Shown: positions 53,226 to 61,920 of the stretch, piece by piece
Layout of the letters: each line of letters opens with the position of its first letter
Position numbering within the stretch: position 1 is the stretch's first letter
Assembly: GCF_038002825.1 (NCBI RefSeq)
Contig: NZ_JBBODF010000001.1
Span: 1,922,001-1,986,000, forward strand
Source of the DNA: Paenibacillus sp. FSL H8-0048
Lineage (GTDB): Bacteria; Bacillota; Bacilli; Paenibacillales; Paenibacillaceae
Direction: 5' to 3'
DNA length: 64,000 bases
Program-made: the position numbers and the translations under genes
Notes under the pieces: generated by a model
Database searches by the model: none
What the model was told of the DNA's origin: nothing
What the model saw: only the letters and a program-made list of their open reading frames with translations

Positions 53226-54038
53226 CTACAGAGTGGATACTTGCCAGACGACAGGCGTCCGGCTGATCTGCTCGCCCAGCCAGTCCCGGGCGATCCGCTG
53301 GAAGATCTCCGCATCTCCACTGCAAAAGAACTGGTGAATCGGACTCTCATCCCCGCGTGCCAGCTGGCCCTTATCATAGAGGATGGTGCTGATCTCCCGC
53401 GCGGTCTCATCCGCCGAGCTAATCAGCTTGACGCCGGGTCCCATTACCTTGCCGATCGGCTCGACCAGGAACGGATAATGCGTGCAGCCGAGAATCAGCG
53501 TGTCAATCGGCTCGTACTTCATGCCGTTCAGTGATTCAGCCACCGCCAGATGGCTCTCCTCCGAGCGAAATAGCCCCTGCTCCACGTAGGGCACAAGCGC
53601 CGGACAAGCTTGGCTGACCACCTGAACGAAGGGGGACAGCTGCTTCAGCGCCGCCGTATAGGCACCGCTTGTAATCGTACCGATGGTCCCGATCACGCCG
53701 ACCTGTCCGCTCTTGGAGGCGCTGATGGCAGCGCGGGCACCGGGGTGAATGACTCCGATCACAGGAATGGCTACCTTGGCGGAGATATAATCAAGAGCTG
53801 CTGCTGTTGCTGTGTTGCAAGCAATGACGATCATTTTAGGATTAAATTGAATTAAGTAGTCCACGATTTGTTCAGTGAACAATTTCACTTCCTCAGTGGA
53901 ACGGGGTCCGTACGGGGCTCTTGCCGTATCGCCGAAATAGATGATTTTCTCCCGGGGGAGCTGTCGCATCACTTCCTTGACAACGGTCAATCCTCCTACA
54001 CCTGAGTCTAATATTGCTATTGCCTGCTGCACGAACAC
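53226..54038 (-). CDS. racE: Glutamate racemase
   Basis: The 270-residue enzyme makes D-glutamate for peptidoglycan. It has AILDSGVGGLTVVKEV at the N-terminus and the two catalytic cysteines Cys74 (VIACNTATAA) and Cys185 (LGCTHYPFL). GTG 54038 is chosen because AAAGGA lies 6 bp upstream and the family starts here; the open frame extends 30 codons further without match. It is a monocistronic gene with its own terminator, near a wall peptidase gene. Confidence 0.96.
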   Translation of the reverse strand: MFVQQAIAILDSGVGGLTVVKEVMRQLPREKIIYFGDTARAPYGPRSTEEVKLFTEQIVDYLIQFNPKMIVIACNTATAAALDYISAKVAIPVIGVIHPGARAAISASKSGQVGVIGTIGTITSGAYTAALKQLSPFVQVVSQACPALVPYVEQGLFRSEESHLAVAESLNGMKYEPIDTLILGCTHYPFLVEPIGKVMGPGVKLISSADETAREISTILYDKGQLARGDESPIHQFFCSGDAEIFQRIARDWLGEQISRTPVVWQVSTL

Positions 54039-54200
54039 ACCGCATCCTTTAACTCGTTTTGTGTAGCTTATGTAAGGCTGGAATAATGTGTACCAGGATT
54101 TCAGCCCCAATTGCAGATAATACTCCATTTACGGGTTCAGTTCAAGTAGGGAGCCAGGGAAGCCACAATACGCACCCTCCTGAAGCATGCCGTCACACGC

Positions 54201-54236
54201 AAAAGCCGCCCCCCGCCTGCCAGCGGAGAACGGCTT
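54201..54236 (-). terminator. Terminator of the YtxH gene
   Basis: AAGCCG pairs with CGGCTT, extended by a GC-rich imperfect stem (CTCCGC with GGCGGGG), then TTTT on the minus strand. Confidence 0.65.
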
Positions 54237-54255
54237 CATATCGATCAAGCGAAGC

Positions 54256-54735
54256 TTACGACAGCTTCCCTGCGGTCTTGCCATCCTCGATAGCTTCAGC
54301 TACTGCCGCATCCGTACCGGTCACAGCTTCGATCTCAGCGTCAGCCACGGCGGCTTGCTCCGCAGCTTCATAAGCAGCGATCTCGTCTTTTACAGCTTCC
54401 ACTGCATCTGTGACCTCTACAGCCTGCTCAGCAATACCGCTTACTGTGGCTACATCGGCTTCTTCCACGGCACATTTAGCGGACTTGCTCCATTCCTTCA
54501 CCTCATGCGCCACCGAGACTACCGCTTCTTTGGCCTTACCGTAGATCTCTGTAGTCTTCTCACTGGCCTGGCCGGCAATCACCTGAACCTTATCCACCGC
54601 TTCCGTTGTGCCTTCGGCAATATCCTTGCGCAGCTCCTTACCCGGCTTAGGGGCGAACAGCAGCGCTGTCACCGATCCTACAATACTGCCGGCAATGACG
54701 CCCCAGAGCAAGCTTTTGTTATCTTTTTTCATCAT
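54256..54735 (-). CDS. YtxH-domain protein
   Basis: This protein of 159 residues has one N-terminal transmembrane helix (LLWGVIAGSIVGSVTALLFAPKPGKELRKDI), the signature of YtxH-like proteins. A long helical, Ala/Glu/Val-rich tail follows, predicted as coiled coil or LEA-like. Members are often induced by general stress and have no assigned activity. Initiation is at ATG 54735 or 54732 after AAAGGAG. Confidence 0.88.
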   Translation of the reverse strand: MMKKDNKSLLWGVIAGSIVGSVTALLFAPKPGKELRKDIAEGTTEAVDKVQVIAGQASEKTTEIYGKAKEAVVSVAHEVKEWSKSAKCAVEEADVATVSGIAEQAVEVTDAVEAVKDEIAAYEAAEQAAVADAEIEAVTGTDAAVAEAIEDGKTAGKLS

Positions 54736-54834
54736 CAATCTCTCCTTTGGATTCTATTGTGCCTCTGCCCGGCCACCCGGGCGATCGCCTATTTCTGCTA
54801 TATCATAAGCATAGAGAGGATGTCCTGTGACTGC

Positions 54835-55500
54835 TCAGCCCTTGATTTCGGAAGTTTTCTGCTTGGGATTCGGCGTGATCGCATACCGGCAGCATTGGCC
54901 GCCCTCCGCCATACACTCACTGCGTGTCACCTTCGCCTCCAGCAGCTCCTCGAACAAATGCTGCTCGCACTGGCAGGCCTTGCGGTACTGGGTAGCCACC
55001 TGACGGATGGGACAATTATACTCCCGCAGTGTGTAGGAGCCGTCCTCTTCCTTGCTCCACTCCGCCATGTAGCCCCCGGCATTCTGAATCGTTGACAGCT
55101 CCGCAACCCGCTCCTCCAGCTCACGGCTCTTCATCATAGGGCTATACTGGGCAAGCATCCGCCGCTTACGGCCCTCGAACAGCATATTGACCGCATCCGT
55201 CCCGCTCCCGTGGTCCAGCTCCCGCAGCAGCTCCAGCGCCAGATTGTGATAGCTTTTGGGAAAATGATCCTCCGCCCGCTCGGTAAGCGAATATACATGC
55301 ATCGGACGTCCCATAGCCTGGCGCACGACCTTGGTTCTCACCAGTGACTCCTGCTCCAGCTGAAGCACATGGCGGCGGACACCCATCTCGGTAATTCCCA
55401 ATTCCTCAGCAAGAGCGCTGATTGTCAGCGGACCTCTCATCTTCAGCAGTGTCATAATCATCCGCCGGGTTGAACCGCTCTCCTGACTCTTCTTCGCCAT
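54835..55500 (-). CDS. Winged-helix regulator with C-terminal cysteine cluster (SufR-like)
   Basis: The 221-residue protein starts with a winged helix (RRMIMTLLKMRGPLTISALAEELGITEMGVRRHVLQLEQESLV) and a wing GRPMHVYSLT. Its C-terminus has six cysteines: C-x12-C-x-C-x17-C-x6-CC (NCPIRQV...KACQCEQH...SECMAEGGQCCRYAI). The C-x12-C start resembles SufR, an Fe-S-sensing repressor of Fe-S assembly genes, so Fe-S sensing is plausible. ATG 55500 follows AAAGGAGG; the longer frame is not supported. The YutE-like gene ends 44 bp upstream. Confidence 0.85.
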   Translation of the reverse strand: MAKKSQESGSTRRMIMTLLKMRGPLTISALAEELGITEMGVRRHVLQLEQESLVRTKVVRQAMGRPMHVYSLTERAEDHFPKSYHNLALELLRELDHGSGTDAVNMLFEGRKRRMLAQYSPMMKSRELEERVAELSTIQNAGGYMAEWSKEEDGSYTLREYNCPIRQVATQYRKACQCEQHLFEELLEAKVTRSECMAEGGQCCRYAITPNPKQKTSEIKG

Positions 55501-55544
55501 AAAGGACCTCCTTTCTGTCTGTATGCACACAGCCCCGGCTTCAG

Positions 55545-55985
55545 TTAGCCCGTGACCCCGCTGCCCAGCTCCTGATCCAGATACCTGCGCACCTCGCTGG
55601 CGAATTTCTCCAGAATATCCGGCAGCGTCAGGGTCATGGGGTGCAATTCTTTGCGTTCCCACACAAAATAATCCTGAACCAGCGGCTTGCGCAAGGCCAC
55701 AAGCGAAGTCAGATCCTCGTAGATCCCGCTGTCTCCCAGCACCTTTTCCTCATGAATAATAGATATAATATCCTCGTAGCTTCCGGCATCACGCATAATG
55801 AACCCGTCAATCAGACAGCTGCCCACATCCGTCACGACTTCAACGGCCAGATGTAAGCACCGTTCCTGCACCAGACCCAGCAGCGTACTGCCGTCCCAGG
55901 AAGAAGCTGCATACGCTAGACCTTCGTTAAGATCCGGGATCTGTTCAAGAATAACTTCTATTTGCTTCCGGTTGACATAATACAC
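55545..55985 (-). CDS. YutE-like DUF86 (HepT-superfamily) protein
   Basis: The 146-residue helical protein has the DUF86 features LHLAVEVVTDVGSCLIDGFIMRDAGSYEDIISIIHEEKVL. HepT proteins are the toxic RNases of MNT-HEPN pairs, but the RxxxxHxY motif is not seen and no nucleotidyltransferase partner lies here, so this belongs to the stand-alone YutE branch of unknown function. It is probably co-transcribed with the cysteine-cluster regulator. Confidence 0.82.
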   Translation of the reverse strand: MYYVNRKQIEVILEQIPDLNEGLAYAASSWDGSTLLGLVQERCLHLAVEVVTDVGSCLIDGFIMRDAGSYEDIISIIHEEKVLGDSGIYEDLTSLVALRKPLVQDYFVWERKELHPMTLTLPDILEKFASEVRRYLDQELGSGVTG

Positions 55986-56038
55986 AGCTGACCCTCCACC
56001 CTGCGGTATTTAGTAAACTTCCCTAACATGAACTGCCG

Positions 56039-56149
56039 TTATTTCCCACGCCTGCCCCGGCGCTTCAGCCAGAACACCATCACGACACACGCCGCCATAA
56101 AAACAATCAGATACGTCAATGCTTCCATCGGATACTCAAGCTCGCGCAT
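56039..56149 (-). CDS. Tiny membrane protein (36 aa)
   Basis: A short ORF starts with ATG 56149 after GGTGAG and encodes a peptide beginning MRELEYPMEALT with one hydrophobic helix (YLIVFMAACVVMVFWL) and a strongly basic end (KRRGRRGK). This is a plausible single-pass protein with its C-terminus inside. No family is recognised. It lies between the Dabb gene and the YutE-like gene on the same strand. Confidence 0.5.
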   Translation of the reverse strand: MRELEYPMEALTYLIVFMAACVVMVFWLKRRGRRGK

Positions 56150-56204
56150 TCCGCTCACCGCTTTCCGTGCTTAATGGGTTCCAGCCTTGCAAGTACGTGC
56201 CGTC

Positions 56205-56492
56205 TCAGATCTCGTAATCGACCGCTACCGACAGTTCCTTAACTTCATTGATATGGGCAATGACTTCCTTGTGGGCCGGATGCACCTGATACGCCTGTAG
56301 ATCCTCCATCGAGGCCACAACCGTGACCAGGGCGATATCGAACGAACGCTCCGAGTGAATCAGATCGGCCCCGACTTCAATGGACAGCAGCTGCGGAATT
56401 CTTCCTTCCATATTACGGAGGACTGCAACCGTCTCTGCGACCTTGTCTCGGGACCGGTCCTTTAATTTGAAGAAAACAATATGCTTGATCAT
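56205..56492 (-). CDS. Dabb (stress-responsive alpha/beta barrel) domain protein
   Basis: The 95-residue protein has the Dabb family pattern: IKHIVFFKLKD at the start, RIPQLLSIEVGADLIHSERSFDIALVTVVASMEDLQAYQVHPAHKEV in the middle. These ferredoxin-like proteins form dimeric barrels; activities differ and none is firmly assigned to this branch. It is a single gene; the ribosome site (GGGAT) is modest. Confidence 0.88.
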   Translation of the reverse strand: MIKHIVFFKLKDRSRDKVAETVAVLRNMEGRIPQLLSIEVGADLIHSERSFDIALVTVVASMEDLQAYQVHPAHKEVIAHINEVKELSVAVDYEI

Positions 56493-56691
56493 CTATCCCG
56501 CTCCCAGCCTGATTAATGTGAAATGGATTACTCAAAATATATCATAAACCGCAGCATTACTGAAACAATCTTGGTTCATGACCAAAACAGGTGCTTTGCA
56601 CTCTGGACGAATGCCGTAATGAAATGGTAAAGTCATAACAGTTAAACTAGATGATCCGTCACTTCATTAAATCAGTACACCCGGAGGTATT

Positions 56692-57276
56692 ATGGCTAAA
56701 AATCAGCAAGAAACACATAAAATTCAGGCCTGGTCTCTGATCAACCGCAAATATCTTGGACAAGGCGTACGGGTCAAACGATTTCGCCGCCCCAAACGCA
56801 GCCAGATCCGCAACCGCGTTCTGCTGGCCATCCTGATGGCCAAGGACATGAAGCTCTCCCGACTTGCAGAAGAGCTCTCCGTCTCCTCACGCAGCGTAAG
56901 CGCATGGGTATATGAAGGACGCATTCCCTCCAGAACCAATCTGGACAAGGTCTGCCGCCACTTAGGCTATCCGCCCCATATCCTGTTCAACGAAGCTCTT
57001 CTGCGGCAAAGTCCGATTGTGTGCCAGCCGACCCCATCCCGTTTCATGAAAAGAACGCTTGCCCATTCACCGCAGCACAACGCGATTCTGACCGGACTCT
57101 GCATGGTGTATGATTTCTCTGTCACCGATGTCAGCATCTGGATCGGCGTCCATCCCGGCACCTTCCGCAAGTGGCTGCACCATTGTCATCTGCCTACATT
57201 GGCGCTTCAGGAGAAAGCTGAGAACTTCTTCCGCATTCCGCGGCATATCCTGTTCGCCGACTGCGAGCTCCATTAA
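56692..57276 (+). CDS. Helix-turn-helix protein of unknown function
   Basis: The 194-residue basic protein has one clear XRE-like HTH (MKLSRLAEELSVSSRSVSAWVYEGRIPSRTNLDKVCRHLGYPPHILF) and a second, weaker copy near the C-terminus (FSVTDVSIWIGVHPGTFRKWLHHCHLPTLALQEKAENFFRIPRHILF). The two halves share the closing pattern I.P..hILF, so the gene looks like an internal duplication. The N-terminal 40 residues are very basic. The ATG follows GGAGG. The target is unknown. Confidence 0.75.
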   Translation: MAKNQQETHKIQAWSLINRKYLGQGVRVKRFRRPKRSQIRNRVLLAILMAKDMKLSRLAEELSVSSRSVSAWVYEGRIPSRTNLDKVCRHLGYPPHILFNEALLRQSPIVCQPTPSRFMKRTLAHSPQHNAILTGLCMVYDFSVTDVSIWIGVHPGTFRKWLHHCHLPTLALQEKAENFFRIPRHILFADCELH

Positions 57277-57391
57277 CTTCATTAAATAGAAAGCCGCAGG
57301 ATGATGAGGGAGTAAGTACAGCATAGGTTCACAGTAAGGTCCTTCTCGCCGCAGGGAGGGGCCATGTTGGCGTTTCTGTCTCAGAACGCAG

Positions 57392-58015
57392 CTACCTTTT
57401 AAGCGCAAGGATCGTTCTTAGTATGTATTCATGAGTCCCGCCCTGCGGGCTCTGTAGCGACTCGGTAAAGGAACCTGTCTCCAGAATCTCCGTCCCGGCA
57501 AAATGCTCCCGCAAATCGGCATCGCTGAAGAAGTGGGCGTATTTATCCTCTTTGTATTCAAATGTGCCCGGCTCCAGCTCTCTCCCGCAGCCGTTATGGG
57601 GATCTTCATCAGAAAAGCTGGTGAAGTAGAGCAGCCCTCCAGTTCTAACCTGACTGAGACTGGCCTCAATCAGGCGACGGCGGTCCCCGGCGAGGAATAA
57701 ATGCAGAACATCGTAGCAGTATACGGCATCTACAGACTGCCCAAGCTGCGGCTCCAGCGCCGAGCCTGCAATAAAACTCGTTCCCGGGTCCCATACTGTA
57801 CCCAGCTCCAGTGCCGCCTCACTTAGTTCTATTCCATATACTGTAAATTCAGCGGAGAACACCTTGGTATTCCGCCCATACCCGGCACCCGGAACGAGCA
57901 CAGTGGATACGCCTGCCTCCCTGAATTTCCGCTTTGCCCATTCTGCCGACGGGCTGGGCTCACTCCCCCAGATCATCCCCTCCTGCGCAAATCTTTTACT
58001 CCAATACTCTGTCAT
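57392..58015 (-). CDS. Class I SAM-dependent methyltransferase
   Basis: The 207-residue protein starts at ATG 58015 after AAGGAG and has TVLVPGAGYGRNTKVFS (SAM motif I), YGIELSEAAL and VDAVYCYDVLHLFL, then TGGLLYFTSFSDEDPHNGCG. The fold is that of small-molecule methyltransferases such as thiopurine or tellurite-resistance (TehB) types. The substrate is unknown. A DUF6157 gene lies upstream on the same strand. Confidence 0.88.
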   Translation of the reverse strand: MTEYWSKRFAQEGMIWGSEPSPSAEWAKRKFREAGVSTVLVPGAGYGRNTKVFSAEFTVYGIELSEAALELGTVWDPGTSFIAGSALEPQLGQSVDAVYCYDVLHLFLAGDRRRLIEASLSQVRTGGLLYFTSFSDEDPHNGCGRELEPGTFEYKEDKYAHFFSDADLREHFAGTEILETGSFTESLQSPQGGTHEYILRTILALKR

Positions 58016-58064
58016 GTAGCTCCTTCTTTCTGTGTTCAGAATATGATCCTGCGTGGTCTTAAGA

Positions 58065-58484
58065 TTAACGCCGCTTATTCCGCATGGCATTCAACAGCTT
58101 CACTCCGGCTTCATCCTTGGTAGTGTAATAATCATACTCTGGAGACTCTTTGGCATAGAGTGCGATCTTCCCCTCAGCATCGTAATGGACACCCCAGCCG
58201 TATTTCTTGGGCAGCATGGAGGCCCGCAGGCACGGATGATTTTTTGAGAACAGCGCTGTCCAGATTTCCTCCCGGCGTGATTCACGCTCTTCTTCAGGAA
58301 TAGCCTTGTGCCGCACATACACCTGGTACAGCAGTTCTTCATGATTATAACGGTAAGGCGAGCCGGCCAGCAGATGATACTGAATAACATGAGCAGGCGG
58401 GAGCGGACGATCAGATACAGGGATGGTGCCGGTCTCCACCGGGCAATCTTCTGCAATCCGGATAAATGTATCAGTATAGCTCAT
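58065..58484 (-). CDS. DUF6157-family protein
   Basis: This 139-residue soluble protein (MSYTDTFIRIAEDCPVETGTIP...IQYHLLAGSPYRYNHEELLYQVYVRH...LRASMLPKKYGWGVHYDAEGKIALYAKESPEYD) fits the small DUF6157 family as I remember it. No catalytic motif is evident and the function is unknown. The start follows AGGAGG. It lies 49 bp before the methyltransferase gene. Confidence 0.75.
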   Translation of the reverse strand: MSYTDTFIRIAEDCPVETGTIPVSDRPLPPAHVIQYHLLAGSPYRYNHEELLYQVYVRHKAIPEEERESRREEIWTALFSKNHPCLRASMLPKKYGWGVHYDAEGKIALYAKESPEYDYYTTKDEAGVKLLNAMRNKRR

Positions 58485-58566
58485 AGGTAAGCCTCCTTCA
58501 GCAGGACAATACTATCCTCCTATCATAGTCCACTCTGCCCGATCCGGCAAAGTCTATAGACACAGC

Positions 58567-58604
58567 AAAACGGCTGGCTCCTGTAGCACAGAGAGATCAG
58601 CCGT
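58567..58604 (-). terminator. Terminator of the znuCBA-rpsN operon
   Basis: ACGGCTG pairs with CAGCCGT around a 21-nt loop, followed by TTTT on the minus strand, 34 bp after rpsN. Confidence 0.75.
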
Positions 58605-58637
58605 CTTGCCGTTATCGTATTTGGTTAAGTTAAAAGT

Positions 58638-58907
58638 TTACCAGCTGGACTTGGTGACACCTGGAATTTGTCCCTTATGTGCCAGCTCCCGGAAGACGAT
58701 CCGGGATACTTTGAATCTGGCGAGGTATCCCCGCGGTCTGCCGGACACGCTGCATCTGTTCTTTTGGCGGGTGGCTGAGGAATCCCGGGGCAGCTTCTGC
58801 AGTGCCATTACATCGCCCGCCGCCTTCAGCTCTCTGCGCTTGTCGGCGTACTTCGCCACCAGCTCCTGCCGCTTCTGTTCCTTCACAACCTTGGATTTCT
58901 TGGCCAC
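58638..58907 (-). CDS. rpsN: 30S ribosomal protein S14, zinc-independent form
   Basis: The 89-residue S14 has the family end [20 protein letters not shown] but lacks the two CxxC pairs of the zinc-binding form, with a single Cys52. Bacillota make this version under zinc starvation so that ribosomes can do without S14-bound zinc; in B. subtilis it is under Zur control. It lies 21 bp after znuA, in the same operon, which fits this role. The ATG follows AAGGAG. Confidence 0.95.
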   Translation of the reverse strand: MAKKSKVVKEQKRQELVAKYADKRRELKAAGDVMALQKLPRDSSATRQKNRCSVSGRPRGYLARFKVSRIVFRELAHKGQIPGVTKSSW

Positions 58908-58928
58908 TATAGATCAGCTCCTTCGTTT

Positions 58929-60122
58929 TTATTCGTTCAGCGCCTGGGTCAGCGCGTTAAGATTCTGCCGCATCAGACTCAGGTAATCGAGATTGTGGGC
59001 AGCGTCTTCCTCTGTTAATCCTTCAATTGGATTCAGCACGGCGGTCTTGGCTCCTATTTCCTGGGCAATAGTATCGGCGACACTCGAGGAGACCAAGGTT
59101 TCAAAAAAGATCGTGGTCACCTTATTCGCCTTGGCGAACTCCACGATTGACGCCATCTGTGCAGCAGAGGGCTCCTGCTCCGGCGACAGCCCGGCAATCG
59201 GCACCTGCGTCAAGCCATATTGCTGTGCCAGATAACCAAACGCGGCATGCTGAGTAATAAAGTCCTTGCGCTTCGTGTTCTGGAGCCCGGCTCTGAAATC
59301 CTGATCCAGCTGCTCCAGCTTGGCGATATAAGCTTCGCTGTTAGCGTGGAAGGCAGCGGCATTCCCGGGAAAAGCTGCGGAGAGTGCTGCTTCAATGGTC
59401 TGAACCTCCCGGATTGCCATCACAGGATCCAGCCATACATGAGGATCAAGGCCGCCATGGTCGTGAGCGTGGTCATGGTCGTTGTCTGCTTCACTGTTAG
59501 CGGAATCAGTATGGGAATGATCATGATCGCTTCCTTCAGCTGCGGATTCATCATGATGATGTTCATGATCGTGATCGTCGTCTGCTCCACTTGCCGCTTC
59601 CTCTTCACGGCTGTGCTCATGCTCGTGTTCATGTTCATGCTCTGCTCCTTCAATAATCTGGAGTCCTTTACTTGCCTCTATTGTAATGAGATCACTTCCG
59701 GCCGCACTGTCCACAATCTGCTGCGCCCAGCCTTCCATGCCTGCCCCATTGTAGACAAGCACATCTGCATCCGATATATCAGCCATATCCTTCGCGGTTG
59801 GTTCCCAGTCATGCGGCTCGACCCCGGGCGGGACCAGTACCTCCACATCGGCGAGGTCACCGGTAATGCTTTTTGTGAATTCATACATCGGGTAAAAGCT
59901 GACCTTAATGTTCAATTTATCCGCTGCCGGTATAGTAGTCGCTCCGGCCGCAGCCGATGGTGTAGACGCCGGACTGCTGGTAGAAGCGGCTTTGGTCCCA
60001 GTATTGTTGCCGCAGCCGGAGATCACCAGCATGGCGGTCAAGGATAAAGCGGCAAGCTGACGGATGCTGAATGTGGACTGTGCGGCCGAATTGGACTTTG
60101 CTATGGATTTGAATTTTATCAT
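58929..60122 (-). CDS. znuA: Zinc-binding lipoprotein of a ZnuA/AdcA-type ABC importer
   Basis: This 397-residue protein has a lipoprotein signal ending LVISGCGNN. The cluster A-I binding fold has PPGVEPHDWEPTAKD (first His ligand), LDPHVWLDPVMA (second), TQHAAFGYLAQQYG (third) and VTTIFFETLVSS. A His/Asp/Glu-rich loop of about 70 residues (near 160-230, with HEHEHEHEHS and DHDHEHHH) is typical of zinc scavengers. It delivers Zn(II) to ZnuB. The start overlaps the permease stop by 4 bp. Confidence 0.95.
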   Translation of the reverse strand: MIKFKSIAKSNSAAQSTFSIRQLAALSLTAMLVISGCGNNTGTKAASTSSPASTPSAAAGATTIPAADKLNIKVSFYPMYEFTKSITGDLADVEVLVPPGVEPHDWEPTAKDMADISDADVLVYNGAGMEGWAQQIVDSAAGSDLITIEASKGLQIIEGAEHEHEHEHEHSREEEAASGADDDHDHEHHHDESAAEGSDHDHSHTDSANSEADNDHDHAHDHGGLDPHVWLDPVMAIREVQTIEAALSAAFPGNAAAFHANSEAYIAKLEQLDQDFRAGLQNTKRKDFITQHAAFGYLAQQYGLTQVPIAGLSPEQEPSAAQMASIVEFAKANKVTTIFFETLVSSSVADTIAQEIGAKTAVLNPIEGLTEEDAAHNLDYLSLMRQNLNALTQALNE

Positions 60123-60973
60123 ATGTTGTGAGACCCCTTTTCTTCGTTAGCTTGAGATGAATAACGGCTGCGGCTGCGCAGCCTGATCAGCTTCTGCACC
60201 GCAATGGCCAGCAGCAGAAATACCAGCAGAATAAGTGCAATCGTGCCTCCTGGAGGCGTGTTGATATAGTAGGAAGCTGTAAGCCCGCTGAACACACCGG
60301 TCAGCCCCACACTGACGGAGATTATTATAGCTGCCGTGAAGCCTGAGGCCATCCGCAGCGCAATGGAGGCGGGCAGCACAATCAGAGCCGATACAAGCAG
60401 CACACCCACCACCGGCATGGCTGCGGCAACGGTCATGCCGGTTAGAACAGCGAACGAGAAGGACAACCACCCGGTATGGACACCGCTGATAGCGGCGGTC
60501 TCTTCGTCGAAGGTCAGGCTGTACAGCGGGCGGCGCAGAATAATGAAGTAGAGAATACCGGCTGTGGCCACCACAGCAATCAGCTTAAGCTGGGTATCGC
60601 TTACCGCAACGATGGAGCCAAACAGATAAGAGCTGAAGCTCTTGGTCAAGTTCTGCTTCATGCTCATCAGCACAACGGCCAGTGCCAGGCCGGAGGTCAT
60701 AATAATGGCAACCGGAAGCTCACTGTAGGTACGGTAAGATCGGCGCAGCTGCTCAATAACCAGCCCTCCTGCTACTGCTACAGTGAAACCGCTAAGAGCA
60801 GGATTCCAGCCCAATACGGAACCCAGTGCAACACCGGCAAGAGAGACATGAGACAGCGTATCCGCCATCAGCACCTGCCTGCGCAGCATCAGATACACTC
60901 CCAGCAAGGGTCCGATCAGCCCGATCAGGCCTCCTGCCCAAAATGCGCGTTGCATGAATTCGTAACCAAGCAT
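60119..60973 (-). CDS. znuB: Zinc ABC transporter permease
   Basis: The 284-residue protein has seven or eight transmembrane helices with the metal-permease family pattern GPLLGVYLMLRRQVLMADTLSHVSLAGVALG and ISGVHTGW. It forms the dimeric channel for zinc. Its start overlaps the ATPase gene by 49 bp, and its stop overlaps znuA by 4 bp, so the three are translated as a unit. Confidence 0.94.
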   Translation of the reverse strand: MLGYEFMQRAFWAGGLIGLIGPLLGVYLMLRRQVLMADTLSHVSLAGVALGSVLGWNPALSGFTVAVAGGLVIEQLRRSYRTYSELPVAIIMTSGLALAVVLMSMKQNLTKSFSSYLFGSIVAVSDTQLKLIAVVATAGILYFIILRRPLYSLTFDEETAAISGVHTGWLSFSFAVLTGMTVAAAMPVVGVLLVSALIVLPASIALRMASGFTAAIIISVSVGLTGVFSGLTASYYINTPPGGTIALILLVFLLLAIAVQKLIRLRSRSRYSSQANEEKGSHNI

Positions 60974-61632
60974 GTCCAGCCCTCCTGCTCCTTGCGTTCC
61001 AGCGTAATCACGGTATCCAGATACGAACTTGTCTCCTCCAGGCCGTGCGTAACCATAATGACGGTCCGGCCATGGCGGCTGACATAATGCCGCATCAGCT
61101 CATAGAACCCGGTGCGGCTGGCAGCGTCCATCCCCGTTACCGGCTCATCCAGCACCAGCACCTGCGGCTGCTGGGCCAGCGCGCGGGCGATGCAGATCCG
61201 CTGCTTCTGTCCACCGGACAGCTCGCCGATTCTCCGGTTACGGTACTCCCACATCTCCACCTGCCGCAGGCTGCTCTCAACGAGCGCCTCCTGTTCCTTA
61301 GTGAAGCGGCGGAACAATCCCAGCCTGGAATAACAGCCGGAACGGACCAGCTCAATGACCTTGCTCGGAAATCCGGCATTGAAGGAGGCTACCTGCTGCG
61401 GCACATAACCGACCTCCAGCCTGCCTCCTCCGGTAATTTCCCGGTTCAGCGTGACCGTTCCGCTCCAGGGCTTCAGCAAGCCCAGCATCAGCTTCAGCAG
61501 TGTAGTCTTCGCAGCCCCGTTCGGTCCGGTAATCCCAATGAACTGCCCGGCCTCCAAATCCAGCGACAAGCGGTCAATGACCGGCTCATCCCCGTAACCG
61601 AACACCACATCCCGCATCGATGACAGAATCAT
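60925..61632 (-). CDS. znuC: Zinc ABC transporter ATPase, AdcC/ZnuC type
   Basis: The 235-residue ATPase has Walker A GPNGAAKT (36-43), LSGGQKQR, Walker B VLVLDEP and the switch His in VTHGLEE. Walker A has Ala instead of the usual last Gly before Lys; the same GAAKT form and the VASFNAGFPS segment occur in AdcC of streptococci, so it is a clade feature, not a defect. ATG 61632 is chosen; the spacing to GGAGG is a little long. It is the first gene of znuCBA-rpsN, behind three Zur boxes. Confidence 0.93.
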   Translation of the reverse strand: MILSSMRDVVFGYGDEPVIDRLSLDLEAGQFIGITGPNGAAKTTLLKLMLGLLKPWSGTVTLNREITGGGRLEVGYVPQQVASFNAGFPSKVIELVRSGCYSRLGLFRRFTKEQEALVESSLRQVEMWEYRNRRIGELSGGQKQRICIARALAQQPQVLVLDEPVTGMDAASRTGFYELMRHYVSRHGRTVIMVTHGLEETSSYLDTVITLERKEQEGWTCLVTNSCNAHFGQEA

Positions 61633-61749
61633 ATGGCATCGTTCCTCCCTTCCTGACACTGTAGCGGAACGTTTCGAGCTAAAGTGTCCGTTAGCTGTTA
61701 ATGAACTTGTTAGTGAAAACTATTAAGCAGCTATTAGCTCACTATTTAT

Positions 61750-61764
61750 TCGTAATTATTACGT
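61750..61764. promoter_or_regulatory. Zur operator 1 upstream of znuC
   Basis: TCGTAAT-T-ATTACGT matches the Bacillus Zur 7-1-7 palindrome except for the final base. Confidence 0.75.
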
Positions 61765-61783
61765 TTTAACTTTAATGATTTTA

Positions 61784-61798
61784 TCGTAATAATTACGA
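61784..61798. promoter_or_regulatory. Zur operator 2 upstream of znuC
   Basis: TCGTAAT-A-ATTACGA is a perfect 7-1-7 Zur palindrome. Confidence 0.85.
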
Positions 61799-61824
61799 TT
61801 TGTAAACCCGTAAACATAAATCAA

Positions 61825-61839
61825 TCGTAATCACAACGA
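61825..61839. promoter_or_regulatory. Zur operator 3 upstream of znuC, imperfect
   Basis: TCGTAAT-C-ACAACGA keeps one perfect half and five of seven bases in the other. Three sites within 90 bp suggest graded or cooperative repression. Confidence 0.6.
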
Positions 61840-61920
61840 TTTGGACTTGCTTTATTCTCTGATGGTAGGACACCAAATTACGTAATCACTCAGCACTTGC
61901 ATCGCCGTACCTCACATTAC

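Noticed and set aside
54835..55662. Longer form of the cysteine-cluster regulator with 54 extra residues
   Set aside because: The extra part overlaps the upstream gene, has no family match, and a perfect AAAGGAGG precedes ATG 55500.
61510..61533. Defective Walker A (GPNGAAKT) in the zinc ATPase
   Set aside because: The same Ala substitution is a known feature of AdcC-type zinc ATPases, and all other motifs are intact.
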